The position numbers and the translations under genes were made by a program. From Flavobacterium sp. HSC-32F16 (GTDB lineage: Bacteria > Bacteroidota > Bacteroidia > Flavobacteriales > Flavobacteriaceae), in contig NZ_JALKAC010000009.1 of the NCBI RefSeq assembly GCF_024171645.1, positions 186,001-250,000 of the forward strand: DNA of 64,000 nucleotides, in the 5' to 3' direction. The notes beneath the pieces are model-generated. The model worked only from the letters and a program-made list of their open reading frames with translations, searched no databases and was not told where the DNA came from. Below, in pieces: positions 9,501 through 17,484 of the stretch (positions are counted from its first letter, which is position 1; every line of letters begins with the position of its first letter).

Positions 9501-11272
9501 CTTATACCGCAAGTTGGACACCAGCAGCAAATCAGTTCGGAGTTTCTCATACTTTAACCGTTACGGCTACTGCATCAAACGGAACAACAGATTCAAAAAC
9601 ATATAGTTTTACATTAAATTGTTCAGGTGCAAACTGTCCAAATACATTGCCTGTAATTACTTGGAATTCACCATCGAATACTACTGTAAACCAAAGTTCT
9701 TTTCAAGTTGTGCCAATTTCAGTTACAGCTGTTGATAGTGACGGATCGGTTTCAGGAGTTACTATTACAATAAATGGAGGTACATTTAACATGACAGCAG
9801 GTACAAATAATACCTATACGTATAATTTTACACCATCTGCTTATCAGGATTATCCAGTTGTAATCAAAGCAACCGATAATAAATCTGGTATAACTACATT
9901 AAACAATACAATTAAAATTGCTCCAGTGAGCACTAATAGATTCATTCCGCTTCCATCTAAAATTATTTTAGGATATGCGCATTCTTGGGAAAATGCTTCT
10001 GCTCCATTTTTATATTTTTCTCAAATGGTGGGAAGTAAGTTTAACGTAGTTGATTATTCTTTCGTAGAAACAGTTAATCGTGATGGTTATACACCAGTAT
10101 TAACTACTAATGACACTAGATATTTGACGAATGGTGTTTTCAATAAGCAATTGCTGAAAAATGATATAAAATCCTTAAGAGATAGCGGTGTTCCTGTTAT
10201 TGTTTCTATTGGAGGTCAAAATGGTCATGTTGTTTTGGACAATGTAGCTCAAAAAAATATTTTTGTTAATGGTCTGAAAGCAATTATTGATGAATATCAA
10301 TTTGATGGAGTTGATATTGATTTTGAAGGCGGATCGATGAATTTTAATGCAGGAGGTTTAAGAGATATTTCTTATGCGGGTATTTCTGCTTATCCAAGAT
10401 TAAAAAACGTAGTAGATGCTTTCAAAGAATTAAAAGCTTACTATGGCCCTGGATTTTTACTAACTGCAGCTCCGGAAACACAATACGTACAAGGAGGATA
10501 TTCTACCTATACTGATACTTTTGGTTCCTTCCTGCCAATTATTCAAAACTTACGTAATGAACTAGATTTGTTAGCTGTACAATTGTATAATACAGGAGGA
10601 GAAAATGGATTAGATGGCCAATATTATGGTTCAGCTAAGAGAGCAAACATGGTAACAGCCCTAACAGATATGGTGATAAAAGGATATAACATTGGTACAA
10701 CAGGAATGCATTTTGATGGTTTAGCACCCTCAAAAGTTCTTATTGCATTACCAGCTTGTCCAAGTGCAGCAGGCAGCGGTTATATAACGCCGGCAGAAGG
10801 AATTAATGCTATGCATTATTTAAGAACCGGAACCACTTTTTCAGGAAGAACATATACTATGCAGCCAGGCGGACCATATCCTTCTTTAAGAGGTTTAATG
10901 ACTTGGTCTGTAAACTGGGATGCATCTTCTTGTGGTAATTCATCTGAATTATCTAAAGCCTATGCCGCTTATTTCGCTTCGCAGTCAGCAGCAAAAACAT
11001 TAGTACTTGACGATATTTCAGCTAAAAAGACAGCAACGATAGCGTATTTTAAAAATAATGCATTATCAGTTTCAAATGAAAATGAGGATATCGCCCAAGT
11101 TGATGTTTTCAATATTTTGGGACAAAATTTAGTAAGTCACACAAATGTTCAAAATAATAAAGAAGTACTGCTTCAGAGTCATAGTTTCTCATCTAAACAA
11201 TTGTTTTTAGTAGTAGTAACAGACAAAGCAGGAAACAAAAAATCATTCAAAGTAATGAACTTTTTAAATTAA
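6536..11272 (+). CDS. chiA: Secreted two-catalytic-domain chitinase ChiA (GH18-linker modules-GH18-T9SS domain)
   Basis: 1578 residues. A signal peptide (MKHYYRLLFLLLFPLLASAQP) precedes an N-terminal GH18 domain with DGFDIDWE at 155-162, catalytic Glu162. The middle, about 475-1130, is a chain of carboxypeptidase-regulatory-like and Ig-like modules, including two near-identical 93-residue units. A second GH18 domain has DGVDIDFE at 1257-1264, catalytic Glu1264. The last ~90 residues look like a type A T9SS sorting domain (VDVFNILGQNL, ending FKVMNFLN). Length and layout match F. johnsoniae ChiA, which is secreted by T9SS and essential for growth on chitin. It is the initiating endo/exo enzyme of this locus; division of labour between the domains cannot be read from sequence. 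Confidence 0.96.
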   Translation: MKHYYRLLFLLLFPLLASAQPAHGKKVVGYYAQWSIYARDFNVPKIDGSKITHLNYSFYGTTYDPAHPENTKLKCLDTYADFEHMEGGIPWDAPVKGNFYDLKKLKEKYPHLKILISVGGWTKGQDLSPIAASPAARAALAADMVNFIATYPFIDGFDIDWEYPLSGGTDGTEIVNGAPVPPQKYSPDDNKNLVLLLKAMRQAMPNKLVTIAAGNNVRNVSKQYLGPNNRSQYGMTEDISTYCDYITYFGYDFGGNWYDKTCYNAPLYASGNTNDPLYGAAQSESLDELTNQYLNVIGFPANKLIMGLPFYGKKFDNVATNSTNGLFVAAPRYIVPGCTNPQNPTGTWDGSGACEKSGSIEICDLVGNPVTNSHAYLDPSTMMVTPSAASAGWVRYFDNTTKVPYLYNSTLKQFISYEDKQSMDLKVQYIKSRNLAGGMIWELSQDTRGAIPNSLLNQVDTSFGSVVPGTVSISGSVKNGSALVSDVTVELRNPSNAVIQTVVSTNGNFAFNNLTSTQNYTLTALKATYTFTPVTLINVTVNQTAIVINGTQPTYTVSGTVLNGTTPVSGVTVSAVSGSTTLTAVSNASGVYSIAGLTAGLNFTVTAAKSGFSYTPASTVYNAIDSNKTLNFTQGAPVVNYTVSGTVLNNTAPVSGVTVTASFTGGSYAAVTTASGTYSLSLPSGGNYTVTAALTGQTFTPASTVYSNLNANKTLNFTQDVVVSTNKISGTVKNGTNPVAGAKVELVLPWTDNTHNWKSVIAVTDAQGKYSFDNSVVAGYTTVTSLKLNSWENGETAYFPNNLANFAVPANPTVYNFNTSSTAKSALAAATNLISGSVKNGTTPVAGAKVEIVLPWTDNTHNWKSVLATTDASGNYTFDNSVVAGYAQILSLKLNSWENGEVTYYPNNLANFAVPTTPTVYNFNRQSVVATKPVVTITAPTASAIAINLGTAINFVASVGLSAVDATTISSVVFSLDGQSLSASNSSGTYTASWTPAANQFGVSHTLTVTATASNGTTDSKTYSFTLNCSGANCPNTLPVITWNSPSNTTVNQSSFQVVPISVTAVDSDGSVSGVTITINGGTFNMTAGTNNTYTYNFTPSAYQDYPVVIKATDNKSGITTLNNTIKIAPVSTNRFIPLPSKIILGYAHSWENASAPFLYFSQMVGSKFNVVDYSFVETVNRDGYTPVLTTNDTRYLTNGVFNKQLLKNDIKSLRDSGVPVIVSIGGQNGHVVLDNVAQKNIFVNGLKAIIDEYQFDGVDIDFEGGSMNFNAGGLRDISYAGISAYPRLKNVVDAFKELKAYYGPGFLLTAAPETQYVQGGYSTYTDTFGSFLPIIQNLRNELDLLAVQLYNTGGENGLDGQYYGSAKRANMVTALTDMVIKGYNIGTTGMHFDGLAPSKVLIALPACPSAAGSGYITPAEGINAMHYLRTGTTFSGRTYTMQPGGPYPSLRGLMTWSVNWDASSCGNSSELSKAYAAYFASQSAAKTLVLDDISAKKTATIAYFKNNALSVSNENEDIAQVDVFNILGQNLVSHTNVQNNKEVLLQSHSFSSKQLFLVVVTDKAGNKKSFKVMNFLN
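8711..9307 (+). repeat. Tandem 93-residue modules inside chiA
   Basis: Two in-frame 279-base units (8711-8989 and 9029-9307), separated by a 13-codon linker, encode nearly the same module. Shared strings include NPVAGAKVE/TPVAGAKVE, PWTDNTHNWKSV, LKLNSWENGE and PNNLANFAVP. Long stretches of DNA are also almost identical, which suggests fairly recent duplication or gene conversion. The exposed Trp, Asn and Tyr residues would suit carbohydrate binding, but that is inference. Confidence 0.9.
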
Positions 11273-11420
11273 TTACAATGATTGAAAGCTTAGAAATAAA
11301 ATGTTTGGGACGGTTAAAATTGAGTTTGGTTATTTATTTTTTAATCTATTTTTATTTCGAATAAATGCATTGAATTGAGGAGATTTGTTATTTGGTTTTC
11401 TCCTTGAGGATCGCATTATG

Positions 11421-11451
11421 AACCTGGCAATTTTTATTGCCAGGTTTTTTT
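11421..11451 (+). terminator. Rho-independent terminator after chiA
   Basis: Perfect 10-bp stem AACCTGGCAA/TTGCCAGGTT with a six-base loop followed by a T-run. It lies about 150 bases after the chiA stop. The same stem recurs at 12136-12165. Confidence 0.8.
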
Positions 11452-11478
11452 ATGGTTAAAACAATTTCTAGTAATTGT

Positions 11479-11709
11479 TTAAGCTTCTAGATAAGGATCT
11501 AAAGTTTCTGCAAGTCTATTAAGCCAGTAAAAATTATCATCGATATTCTTTATTTCAGATTCTACAGTTTCGCATCCTCTCATAACGCATAGCGAAAGTG
11601 CATTGTTTACTTCTCGTAACATTTTTGCCATTTCTTTGCATTCAATACTGTTATTAAAAAAATCTTTTAATCTGGTTTCAACTTCGTTTGAAATGTTTTC
11701 TGTAATCAT
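11479..11709 (-). CDS. Small uncharacterised helical protein, divergent from an XRE regulator
   Basis: 76 residues from the ATG at 11709 (MITENISNEVET). A GTG at 11748 would add 13 residues, but that start lies inside the 18-base palindrome at 11743-11760, so the internal ATG is preferred. The protein is soluble, mostly helical and acidic, with two Cys (SIECKEM, MRGCETV) and an aromatic YWLNRLAE segment. I recognise no family. It is divergently arranged with an XRE-type regulator across a 34-base gap around the palindrome, so both may be controlled from that site. It might be a partner or antagonist of the regulator; a short effector is also possible. Confidence 0.6.
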   Translation of the reverse strand: MITENISNEVETRLKDFFNNSIECKEMAKMLREVNNALSLCVMRGCETVESEIKNIDDNFYWLNRLAETLDPYLEA

Positions 11710-11742
11710 TATCTTGTTTTTTTCTGTAAATATATTAATTTT

Positions 11743-11760
11743 TGACACAAATTTGTGTCA
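11743..11760. promoter_or_regulatory. Perfect 18-bp palindrome between divergent genes, candidate XRE operator
   Basis: TGACACAAATTTGTGTCA is self-complementary over all 18 bases. It sits in the gap between the - strand small gene (start 11709) and the + strand XRE regulator (start 11793). Position and symmetry fit a dimeric helix-turn-helix binding site controlling both genes; binding itself is inferred. Confidence 0.7.
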
Positions 11761-11792
11761 TATTAAAAAATAATTGTTATGACTTTTGAAAT

Positions 11793-12023
11793 ATGAATAT
11801 TTCAGAAGAAACTTTTATTGTAAATCTCGGAATTCACATTAGACAATTACGTGAAAAAAGAGGGTTATCTCAGCAAGGTTTGGCTGATGATTGTGGTATT
11901 CCACGGAATCAAATTGGCAGAATTGAAAGAGGTAAAATAAATACAGGTATAAGAACTTTTATTAGAATTGCAAATGCTTTTGATATTGAACTTACAGAAT
12001 TGCTAAGCTTTCATTTGAAATAA
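11793..12023 (+). CDS. XRE-family helix-turn-helix transcriptional regulator
   Basis: 76 residues, essentially one HTH_3 domain: LGIHIRQLREKRGLSQQGLADDCGIPRNQIGRIERGK followed by FIRIANAFDIELTELLSF. This minimal form is seen in SinR-like and restriction-control type regulators. It starts 33 bases after the palindrome and is divergent from the 76-residue gene at 11479. Similar terminators flank the pair (11421-11451 and 12136-12165), so it looks like a self-contained two-gene cassette. Autoregulation is likely from geometry. There is no restriction enzyme or toxin gene beside it, so a control-protein role is not supported. Confidence 0.85.
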   Translation: MNISEETFIVNLGIHIRQLREKRGLSQQGLADDCGIPRNQIGRIERGKINTGIRTFIRIANAFDIELTELLSFHLK

Positions 12024-12135
12024 CTTCAGCAAAAAAAATCTGCTAAATCTGCGAGAAACCTTTGCGACTTTCTTGTGTGATCTCTCCTTCGTCGAGATGA
12101 CAAATACAGAGCTTAAACTTTGCGTAAATCCTTTG

Positions 12136-12165
12136 AACCTGGCAATTTTTGTTGCCAGGTTTTTT
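12136..12165 (+). terminator. Rho-independent terminator after the XRE gene
   Basis: Stem AACCTGGCAA/TTGCCAGGTT with loop TTTTTG, then a T-run. It repeats the terminator at 11421 with one loop base changed; flanking bases (GAACC before, TATGGTT after) also match, so this is a duplicated segment. Confidence 0.8.
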
Positions 12166-12253
12166 ATGGTTTGAAGATGAAACTATTATAGAAATGAGGC
12201 AGTAGGTGTTTATCACAAATTACACAAATTCAATTCGTGGAGAATAAAAAAGA

Positions 12254-13513
12254 TCATCCAAAAAGTAAAAAAGCAACAATCAACGTAACAATTACATTGA
12301 ATAATTGTGCAATTAAAAAGGCATATAATGGTTTACGACTGTTATTACTCAGTAAATCTTTAAAATTGGTTTCTAAACCTATACTTGTAAAAGCTAATGC
12401 AAACCAAATTGACTGCAGATTTTTTAAACTGTCTTTTATGCCGTCTCTGGTTTCTGGTGTAATTAGAAATGAAAAAATTAAAGAAGCACCAATAAAACCA
12501 ATTACGAATTTTGGAAAGCGTTCCCAAATGACTTTTAAAGTTGGTTTTGATTCCACAGTTTCTGATGCCGTATTATGCGAATACGTCCAATAAACTGAAA
12601 TAGCAAAAGCGGCTAATCCTAACAAAACGTTCTGAGAGAATTTTACAATTGTACTAATTTTTAAAGCCGTTTCGCCAACTAAAGTTCCAGAAGTTGCAAC
12701 AGCTCCGGAAGTGTCAATACTACCGCCGAGCCAGGCTCCGGTTACTTCTTCGGGGAAATTGAAGTATTTGGCAATAAGAGGCATGAAAATCATCATGGGA
12801 ATTGCAGTTACCAAAACAATCGAAATCACATACGATAATTTCTTTGAATCTCCTTTAATTGCGCCCGATGTGGCAATTGCCGCCGAAACGCCGCAAATAG
12901 AAACGGCACTCGAAATCATCATTGTTAGTTCATCGTCGACCTTTAATTTTCGGCAAAGCCAAAAGGCGAAATACCAGACGGATATCACAACAACCAATGC
13001 CTGAATTAAGCCTAATGAACCTGCCTTTAATATATCTGAAAAAATAACACCGGTTCCCAATAAAACCAGTCCGATTTTGACAAAGACTTCTGTAGAAAGC
13101 GATGAACGAAACCATTCAGGAAGTTTGAAGAAATTCCCAATCACTAAACCTATTATCAAACTGAAAATAACGGCTTCTAAATTGATGGATTTTATAGCTG
13201 AATTTCCTGCGAGAATCAATGCAATCAATGTTAAAAGATAGACTATTGGAAAAGTAAACAGGAAATATTTTATGGATCTTCCAATCAAAAATGCTCCGAT
13301 TGTGCCAATTGAAATGAGATATAAAAACTGAATTAAAAGAATTTCAAGGTTTGCTAAATCAAATACTTTCGTAAATAAATCAGATGTATTTGTCCAGCTG
13401 AAAACGGGAACTTCGGGAAGAAATATAAAAAGGGAAATCCCGATAATTATAAATCCTAAAATTACGACAGTCCAGTCTTCGTGAATATTAAATGGTTTAG
13501 GTTGGGTTGACAT
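12254..13513 (-). CDS. yeiH: YeiH-family putative sulfate exporter
   Basis: 419 residues of a polytopic inner-membrane protein. The family core is visible in IIGLVIGNFF, KIGLVLLGTGVIFSDIL, SSAVSICGVSAAIATSGAIKG and GAWLGGSIDTSGAVATSG, and the C-terminus LAFTSIGLETNFKDLL is typical. YeiH/Cons_hypoth698 proteins are annotated as putative sulfate exporters; substrate evidence in the family is limited. Here it is the last gene of a - strand run with two sulfatases and a rhodanese, so export of surplus sulfate or another sulfur anion is reasonable. A 51-base gap with a palindrome (13527-13553) separates it from the sulfatase upstream. Confidence 0.85.
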   Translation of the reverse strand: MSTQPKPFNIHEDWTVVILGFIIIGISLFIFLPEVPVFSWTNTSDLFTKVFDLANLEILLIQFLYLISIGTIGAFLIGRSIKYFLFTFPIVYLLTLIALILAGNSAIKSINLEAVIFSLIIGLVIGNFFKLPEWFRSSLSTEVFVKIGLVLLGTGVIFSDILKAGSLGLIQALVVVISVWYFAFWLCRKLKVDDELTMMISSAVSICGVSAAIATSGAIKGDSKKLSYVISIVLVTAIPMMIFMPLIAKYFNFPEEVTGAWLGGSIDTSGAVATSGTLVGETALKISTIVKFSQNVLLGLAAFAISVYWTYSHNTASETVESKPTLKVIWERFPKFVIGFIGASLIFSFLITPETRDGIKDSLKNLQSIWFALAFTSIGLETNFKDLLSNNSRKPLYAFLIAQLFNVIVTLIVAFLLFG

Positions 13514-13526
13514 TTGTTTTTGATTT

Positions 13527-13553
13527 CCTGCAAGGTTTTCAAAACCTTGCAGG
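13527..13553. repeat. 27-bp palindromic dispersed repeat
   Basis: Arms CCTGCAAGGTTTT and AAAACCTTGCAGG around one central C form a perfect palindrome. Variant copies lie at 18711-18737 and 18791-18820. Found only between genes of the sulfatase run, it resembles a REP-like element that may shape mRNA ends. Confidence 0.8.
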
Positions 13554-13564
13554 ACTGTTAATTG

Positions 13565-15184
13565 TTATAAATCAACAAAGTATTTTTGTTTACCAAAGTT
13601 GAATTCATAATAAGTCAGATTGGGCCAAAGCGGTTTGATTAAACCTTTTTCCCATTTTTGTAAAGCAGTTTGTAATTCGTTTACTTTTTCTGGATTTTTT
13701 GAAGCCAGATCTGTAGTTTCAGACTTGTCTTTTTCCAGATTATAAAGCCATGTTTCGTGAGTTTTACCGCTAATGATTAATTTCCAGTCACCGCTTCGAA
13801 TTGCTTTTGCATCTCCGGAACGCCAGTATAAATTTTGATGTGCTTGTTTGTTATTATTGACCACATCAATTAAATCAACACCATCGTAAACACGGTCTTT
13901 TGGCAGCCCTGAATGTGTTACGGCGGCAATTGTGCTGAAAATATCCAGAGAACTTACTGGCGTTTTATAAATCGTATTGGGTTTGATTTTTCCTTTCCAC
14001 GAAAGTGCAAACGGAACATTTACACCGCCTTCAAAATGAGAAAATTTGCCTCCTTTTAATGGCGCGTTTGTTGTAGCAAAAGTATAATCGGCACCGCCAT
14101 TGTCACTCGCAAAGAAGATTAAGGTGTTTTCTTCTAAACCTTCTTTTTTAACTTTGGCTCTAATTCTTCCAATAGCATCATCAAGTGCGCTGATCATGGC
14201 AAAATAAACACGTTTGTTTTCGTCTTTTACATTCGGGAAACGATCGTAATATTTTTTGCGAACCTGAAATGGCGTGTGTGGTGCATTAAAAGGAACGTAA
14301 AGCAAAAACGGTTTGGTTTTATTTTTATTAATAAAAGCTTCGGCTTCTTCTGCAAAACTTTCGGTCAAATATTTCTTTTCGTCAATAATAGTGGTGTCAC
14401 GACGGATTTGTCCAATTCCAACACGGCCTTTTCCCCAAATCATTTTATCGGTAAAATCTGTATGGTGATGATTGATAATATCAGGATTATTATCTTCCGG
14501 AGCGAAAAGTGAGAACGCCTGATAAAAGCCGTAATGATAATCGAAACCTCGGTCTAAAGGAAAAAATCCTTTGTTATGTCCTAAATGCCATTTTCCGATA
14601 ATGGCCGTACTGTAACCTTGTTTTTTGGCTAAGTCAGCAAAAGTAATTTCAGATTTTGGAAGTCCCTGAGTCGCGATTGAAGCTTCGTTTGGATATTCAA
14701 TTTTAGGATTTAACCGCCAGCTGTTCGTATTCATTACATACTTAAAAGCATAATATTCTAAGTTGTTTTTTGGATAACGATCTCCAGGCTGATATTCATG
14801 TCCAAAACGTTCCTGATAACGTCCAGTCAGCAATCCCGCGCGTGAAGGCGAACAAATAGAAGATGAAACATAGCCGTCTGTAAAAGTTACGCCGGATGCA
14901 GCGAGAGAATCAATTTGCGGTGTCGGCGTTGATTTTCCTCCGTATAACGAAATATCATATTTGCCTAAATCATCGGCAAGGAGAATGATAATATTAGGTT
15001 TTTTTTCTGAAGCTGCAGAAGTGTCTTTTTGAGAAAGAAAATCGGCTTTTCCTTCCGCTAATTTTTCATCGGGTTTTATTAATGTTCCATCAGTATTAAT
15101 TGGCCAGAATAAAAACGCAGCGAGAATGAGAAGCACTATTAGAATGGCTATTACGATTTTGGTTCTTTTTTTATAGACTGCCAT
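13565..15184 (-). CDS. Membrane-anchored sulfatase (FGly type)
   Basis: 539 residues. A basic N-terminus and one hydrophobic helix (about 9-28) suggest a membrane anchor rather than a cleaved signal. The catalytic domain starts at PNIIILLADDLGKYD. The sulfatase signature CSPSR-AG-LLTGR begins at Cys111, the residue oxidised to formylglycine; IGKWHLGH, ASDNGGADY and PLKGGK are further family blocks. It should hydrolyse a sulfate ester outside the cytoplasm. It lies between the rhodanese-thioredoxin and the YeiH transporter in the sulfur gene set. The maturase (formylglycine-generating enzyme or anSME) is not in the window. Substrate unknown. Confidence 0.93.
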   Translation of the reverse strand: MAVYKKRTKIVIAILIVLLILAAFLFWPINTDGTLIKPDEKLAEGKADFLSQKDTSAASEKKPNIIILLADDLGKYDISLYGGKSTPTPQIDSLAASGVTFTDGYVSSSICSPSRAGLLTGRYQERFGHEYQPGDRYPKNNLEYYAFKYVMNTNSWRLNPKIEYPNEASIATQGLPKSEITFADLAKKQGYSTAIIGKWHLGHNKGFFPLDRGFDYHYGFYQAFSLFAPEDNNPDIINHHHTDFTDKMIWGKGRVGIGQIRRDTTIIDEKKYLTESFAEEAEAFINKNKTKPFLLYVPFNAPHTPFQVRKKYYDRFPNVKDENKRVYFAMISALDDAIGRIRAKVKKEGLEENTLIFFASDNGGADYTFATTNAPLKGGKFSHFEGGVNVPFALSWKGKIKPNTIYKTPVSSLDIFSTIAAVTHSGLPKDRVYDGVDLIDVVNNNKQAHQNLYWRSGDAKAIRSGDWKLIISGKTHETWLYNLEKDKSETTDLASKNPEKVNELQTALQKWEKGLIKPLWPNLTYYEFNFGKQKYFVDL

Positions 15185-15247
15185 ATTTTGGTGAGTTAAT
15201 TTTTGAATTTTGGTTTTACGTTGTTTGATTTTTTTATGTACAGTTTG

Positions 15248-15352
15248 TCAGGCCGAGCGAAGTCGAAGCCTATACAAGTAGCTCTGTCATGAAAATTTAA
15301 TCTTTGTAGAGTTTCTAACGCGGGTTTAGACTTCGCTCAGCCGACACGATTG
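15248..15352. repeat. Inverted repeat of the GAGCGAAGTCGAAG family
   Basis: Left arm GTCAGGCCGAGCGAAGTCGA near 15248 and right arm around GACTTCGCTCAGCCGACAC near 15331-15350 are inverted copies, about 100 bases in all. A related copy lies at 60695-60770. This is a dispersed intergenic element with no coding capacity, placed between the sulfatase and the rhodanese gene. Confidence 0.65.
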
Positions 15353-15380
15353 CAGCGAACTTTGTCCTGAAATTAGATTA

Positions 15381-16097
15381 TCATTTTGAAGCCAAAGCCA
15401 CATCAACATCTTTTTTCAAATCATTAAAACCATCTTTTTTGAAAATGATTTTACCATTTTGATATAAAATCAAGGTTGGGAAAACTTTTATGGTTTTTAA
15501 ATCAGCAATAACTTGCGGGCTTGTTTCCAGGTCGATTTCTACAATTTTTAAATTCTCGCCATATTGGGTTCTGATGGTTTCTAAAACGGGTTTTACTTTT
15601 GTACACGCACCGCAGTATTTAGATCCAATATCGACCAACACCGTTTTATTATCCGCAACGATTTTATTGTATTCTGTGAGAGTGAGTTTGCTTTTAGAAT
15701 TGGCATAAAAAGGCTTTCCGTTTCCAATCCAGTTCGCAATACCTCCTTCCAGACTATAAGCTTCTTTAAAACCATTTTTCAGCAATTCATCGGCCAGCCA
15801 AACGCTTCTTCCAGCTCCAATAGAGTAGGTAAAAACGGGTTTTGATTTGTCTAATTTTGCTGCTTGTTCCGCATAATTTTTCGACTCCAGATTGAAATTT
15901 ACTGCGCCATTAATATGATTTAAAGCAAATTCTTCGGGACCGCGGGCATCAATTATCTGTGGATTTTTTTCAGCTTGAATTTTGCTGTAGAAAATATCAA
16001 GCGAAACGGTATTTGAACTTTTATTCTGCGAAAAGCCTGCGATCGCAACAAGTAAAATTAGGATTATAATACTGTTTTTAAGTCTATTATTTTTCAT
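15381..16097 (-). CDS. Exported rhodanese-thioredoxin fusion
   Basis: 238 residues. A signal peptide (MKNNRLKNSIIILILLVAIAGFSQ) precedes a rhodanese-like domain (about 28-130; IIDARGPEEFALNHINGAVNF). Its active-site loop reads YSIGAGRS where catalytic rhodaneses have a Cys, so sulfurtransferase activity is doubtful. A thioredoxin-like domain follows (about 135-238) with CGAC in SKYCGACTKVKPVL and the cis-Pro block VFPTLILYQNG. It should sit in the periplasm as a redox or sulfur-handling protein. Its place in the sulfatase gene run suggests a role in sulfur processing or in keeping exported enzymes reduced; that is inference. Confidence 0.85.
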   Translation of the reverse strand: MKNNRLKNSIIILILLVAIAGFSQNKSSNTVSLDIFYSKIQAEKNPQIIDARGPEEFALNHINGAVNFNLESKNYAEQAAKLDKSKPVFTYSIGAGRSVWLADELLKNGFKEAYSLEGGIANWIGNGKPFYANSKSKLTLTEYNKIVADNKTVLVDIGSKYCGACTKVKPVLETIRTQYGENLKIVEIDLETSPQVIADLKTIKVFPTLILYQNGKIIFKKDGFNDLKKDVDVALASK

Positions 16098-16186
16098 AAC
16101 GGAAAGGTTTTGATAAAAGCGGGCAGTGTAATCAAATTCCTTTTGAATACACTGCCGTACTTTATGTTTTTATTTACTTTTTTCGA

Positions 16187-17245
16187 TTAAGCCTGTTCTA
16201 AAACCGGAGTTTGCTCAATAGGTTCTTCTACTGGTTTTGGCTTTAAGGGAACTGATAAAACGCCGTCTGCTAATGCACTTCCTTCTTTTTTAGATTTGAA
16301 TATCGGCCATAAAAATTGAGCGTACCATTCTTCTTGTTTGTATGATTTCATTCCGTAAGATTCTGGGAATTTACGAGTGATTAATCCGGTTCCGAAAATA
16401 ACATCCCATATGAAAAACATATTTCCGAAGTTTCCTTTAAAATGACCCACACCGTCTCCGCTTGTATCTGCGTGATGTGCGTGGTGTGTGGCCGGAGTAG
16501 AAATCAATCTTTCTAAAACCCATGCAATTGGATGTAAAACTTTGTATTTGTAAAATGGTTTGTCCCAGGCAATACTTGAGTGCGCACCCAATGTGATGAA
16601 ACTTTTAATTACCAAAACAAATAAAGCTGGTAATCCTAAACCTAAATACGTTAAAGTCGCCGTTAAATAAATCTGCGAGAAAAAAATCGTATAAATAAAG
16701 TTTTGTCTCGAAGCCATCGCCATTCCCATGTATGGAGCGGAATGATGGGTTCTGTGAAAACGCCATAAAAACGGAACTTGATGATGAAGTCTGTGATACC
16801 AATACTGCGTTAAATCATCGGCGATTGCGATTAAGAAAAAACCTCCCCAAAACGGAACCCATGATAATGAGTTTGCCGCATTTGGCAATAAATACGGTAA
16901 AGCGTTTAAGCTGAAAAAAGCAATTACCGGCGGTAAAATTAATTTTGGAGCAAGGAATGAAACAATATCAATTTTACGTTCTTCGCCTGTCCATTCATCA
17001 TCATAAAGACCTGCTGTAAATTCGATAATTCCTAAAACTATCATAAATACAATTAATCCCCAAGTTCTAATGTTTTGAAATACGGGTTGTGCAAATTCTA
17101 AAAATGGAGGTAAAGTAATATGTGATGTGCTCACAACGTTATTTGTTAGTTTAAAATACAGTAAAATTGCCACTACTGGCAGGCTGTATATAAATAGACT
17201 AATGATTAAGTCTCTTGTTAATTTTTCTTTTTGAACTATTGCCAT
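16187..17245 (-). CDS. Sterol desaturase / fatty acid hydroxylase superfamily membrane protein
   Basis: 352 residues with several hydrophobic helices and the di-iron histidine motifs of the superfamily: HRLHH, HRTHHS and, later, HHAHH. Members insert oxygen into or desaturate lipids such as sterols, fatty acids and sphingoid bases, using a membrane-bound di-iron centre. The C-terminal ~30 residues are a proline- and glutamate-rich cytoplasmic tail. It starts 6 bases before the end of a 39-residue membrane gene and shares the sulfatase operon. That pairing hints that the sulfated substrate, or its desulfated product, is lipid-like; the substrate cannot be read from sequence. Confidence 0.9.
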   Translation of the reverse strand: MAIVQKEKLTRDLIISLFIYSLPVVAILLYFKLTNNVVSTSHITLPPFLEFAQPVFQNIRTWGLIVFMIVLGIIEFTAGLYDDEWTGEERKIDIVSFLAPKLILPPVIAFFSLNALPYLLPNAANSLSWVPFWGGFFLIAIADDLTQYWYHRLHHQVPFLWRFHRTHHSAPYMGMAMASRQNFIYTIFFSQIYLTATLTYLGLGLPALFVLVIKSFITLGAHSSIAWDKPFYKYKVLHPIAWVLERLISTPATHHAHHADTSGDGVGHFKGNFGNMFFIWDVIFGTGLITRKFPESYGMKSYKQEEWYAQFLWPIFKSKKEGSALADGVLSVPLKPKPVEEPIEQTPVLEQA

Positions 17246-17251
17246 GATTTC

Positions 17252-17371
17252 TTATTTTAAAAATTGATTAATTAATACTAAACCTCCGGCTAAAATGGCC
17301 AGCGGAACTAAAAAGAGAATTGTACCAACGACAATCTTTTTTCCTATGATTTCATAATCTACTCGTTTCAT
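17252..17371 (-). CDS. Tiny 39-residue single-helix membrane protein
   Basis: The frame from ATG 17369-17371 to TAA 17252-17254 gives MKRVDYEIIGKK, a hydrophobic helix of about 21 residues rich in Val, Leu and Ile, then LINQFLK. The sequence AAAAGGATATG gives a purine-rich site just before the start. The stop is 6 bases from the hydroxylase start at 17245. Topology (basic cytoplasmic N-terminus, one helix) suggests a small subunit or stabiliser of the neighbouring membrane hydroxylase. I recognise no family. The coding call rests on start, spacing and a clean helix. Confidence 0.65.
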   Translation of the reverse strand: MKRVDYEIIGKKIVVGTILFLVPLAILAGGLVLINQFLK

Positions 17372-17484
17372 ATCCTTTTGTATTTTAATACTTTAGTGTA
17401 AAAATAAATAAATTAACTGCTAATTCTATGTATATAGTAGAGTTTTATTGTTTAATTTTTCACTAATTTGTTAGAATCTATATT

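Noticed and set aside
12237..12593. + strand open frame opposite yeiH
   Set aside because: It runs antisense through a well-supported conserved membrane protein and has no family features.
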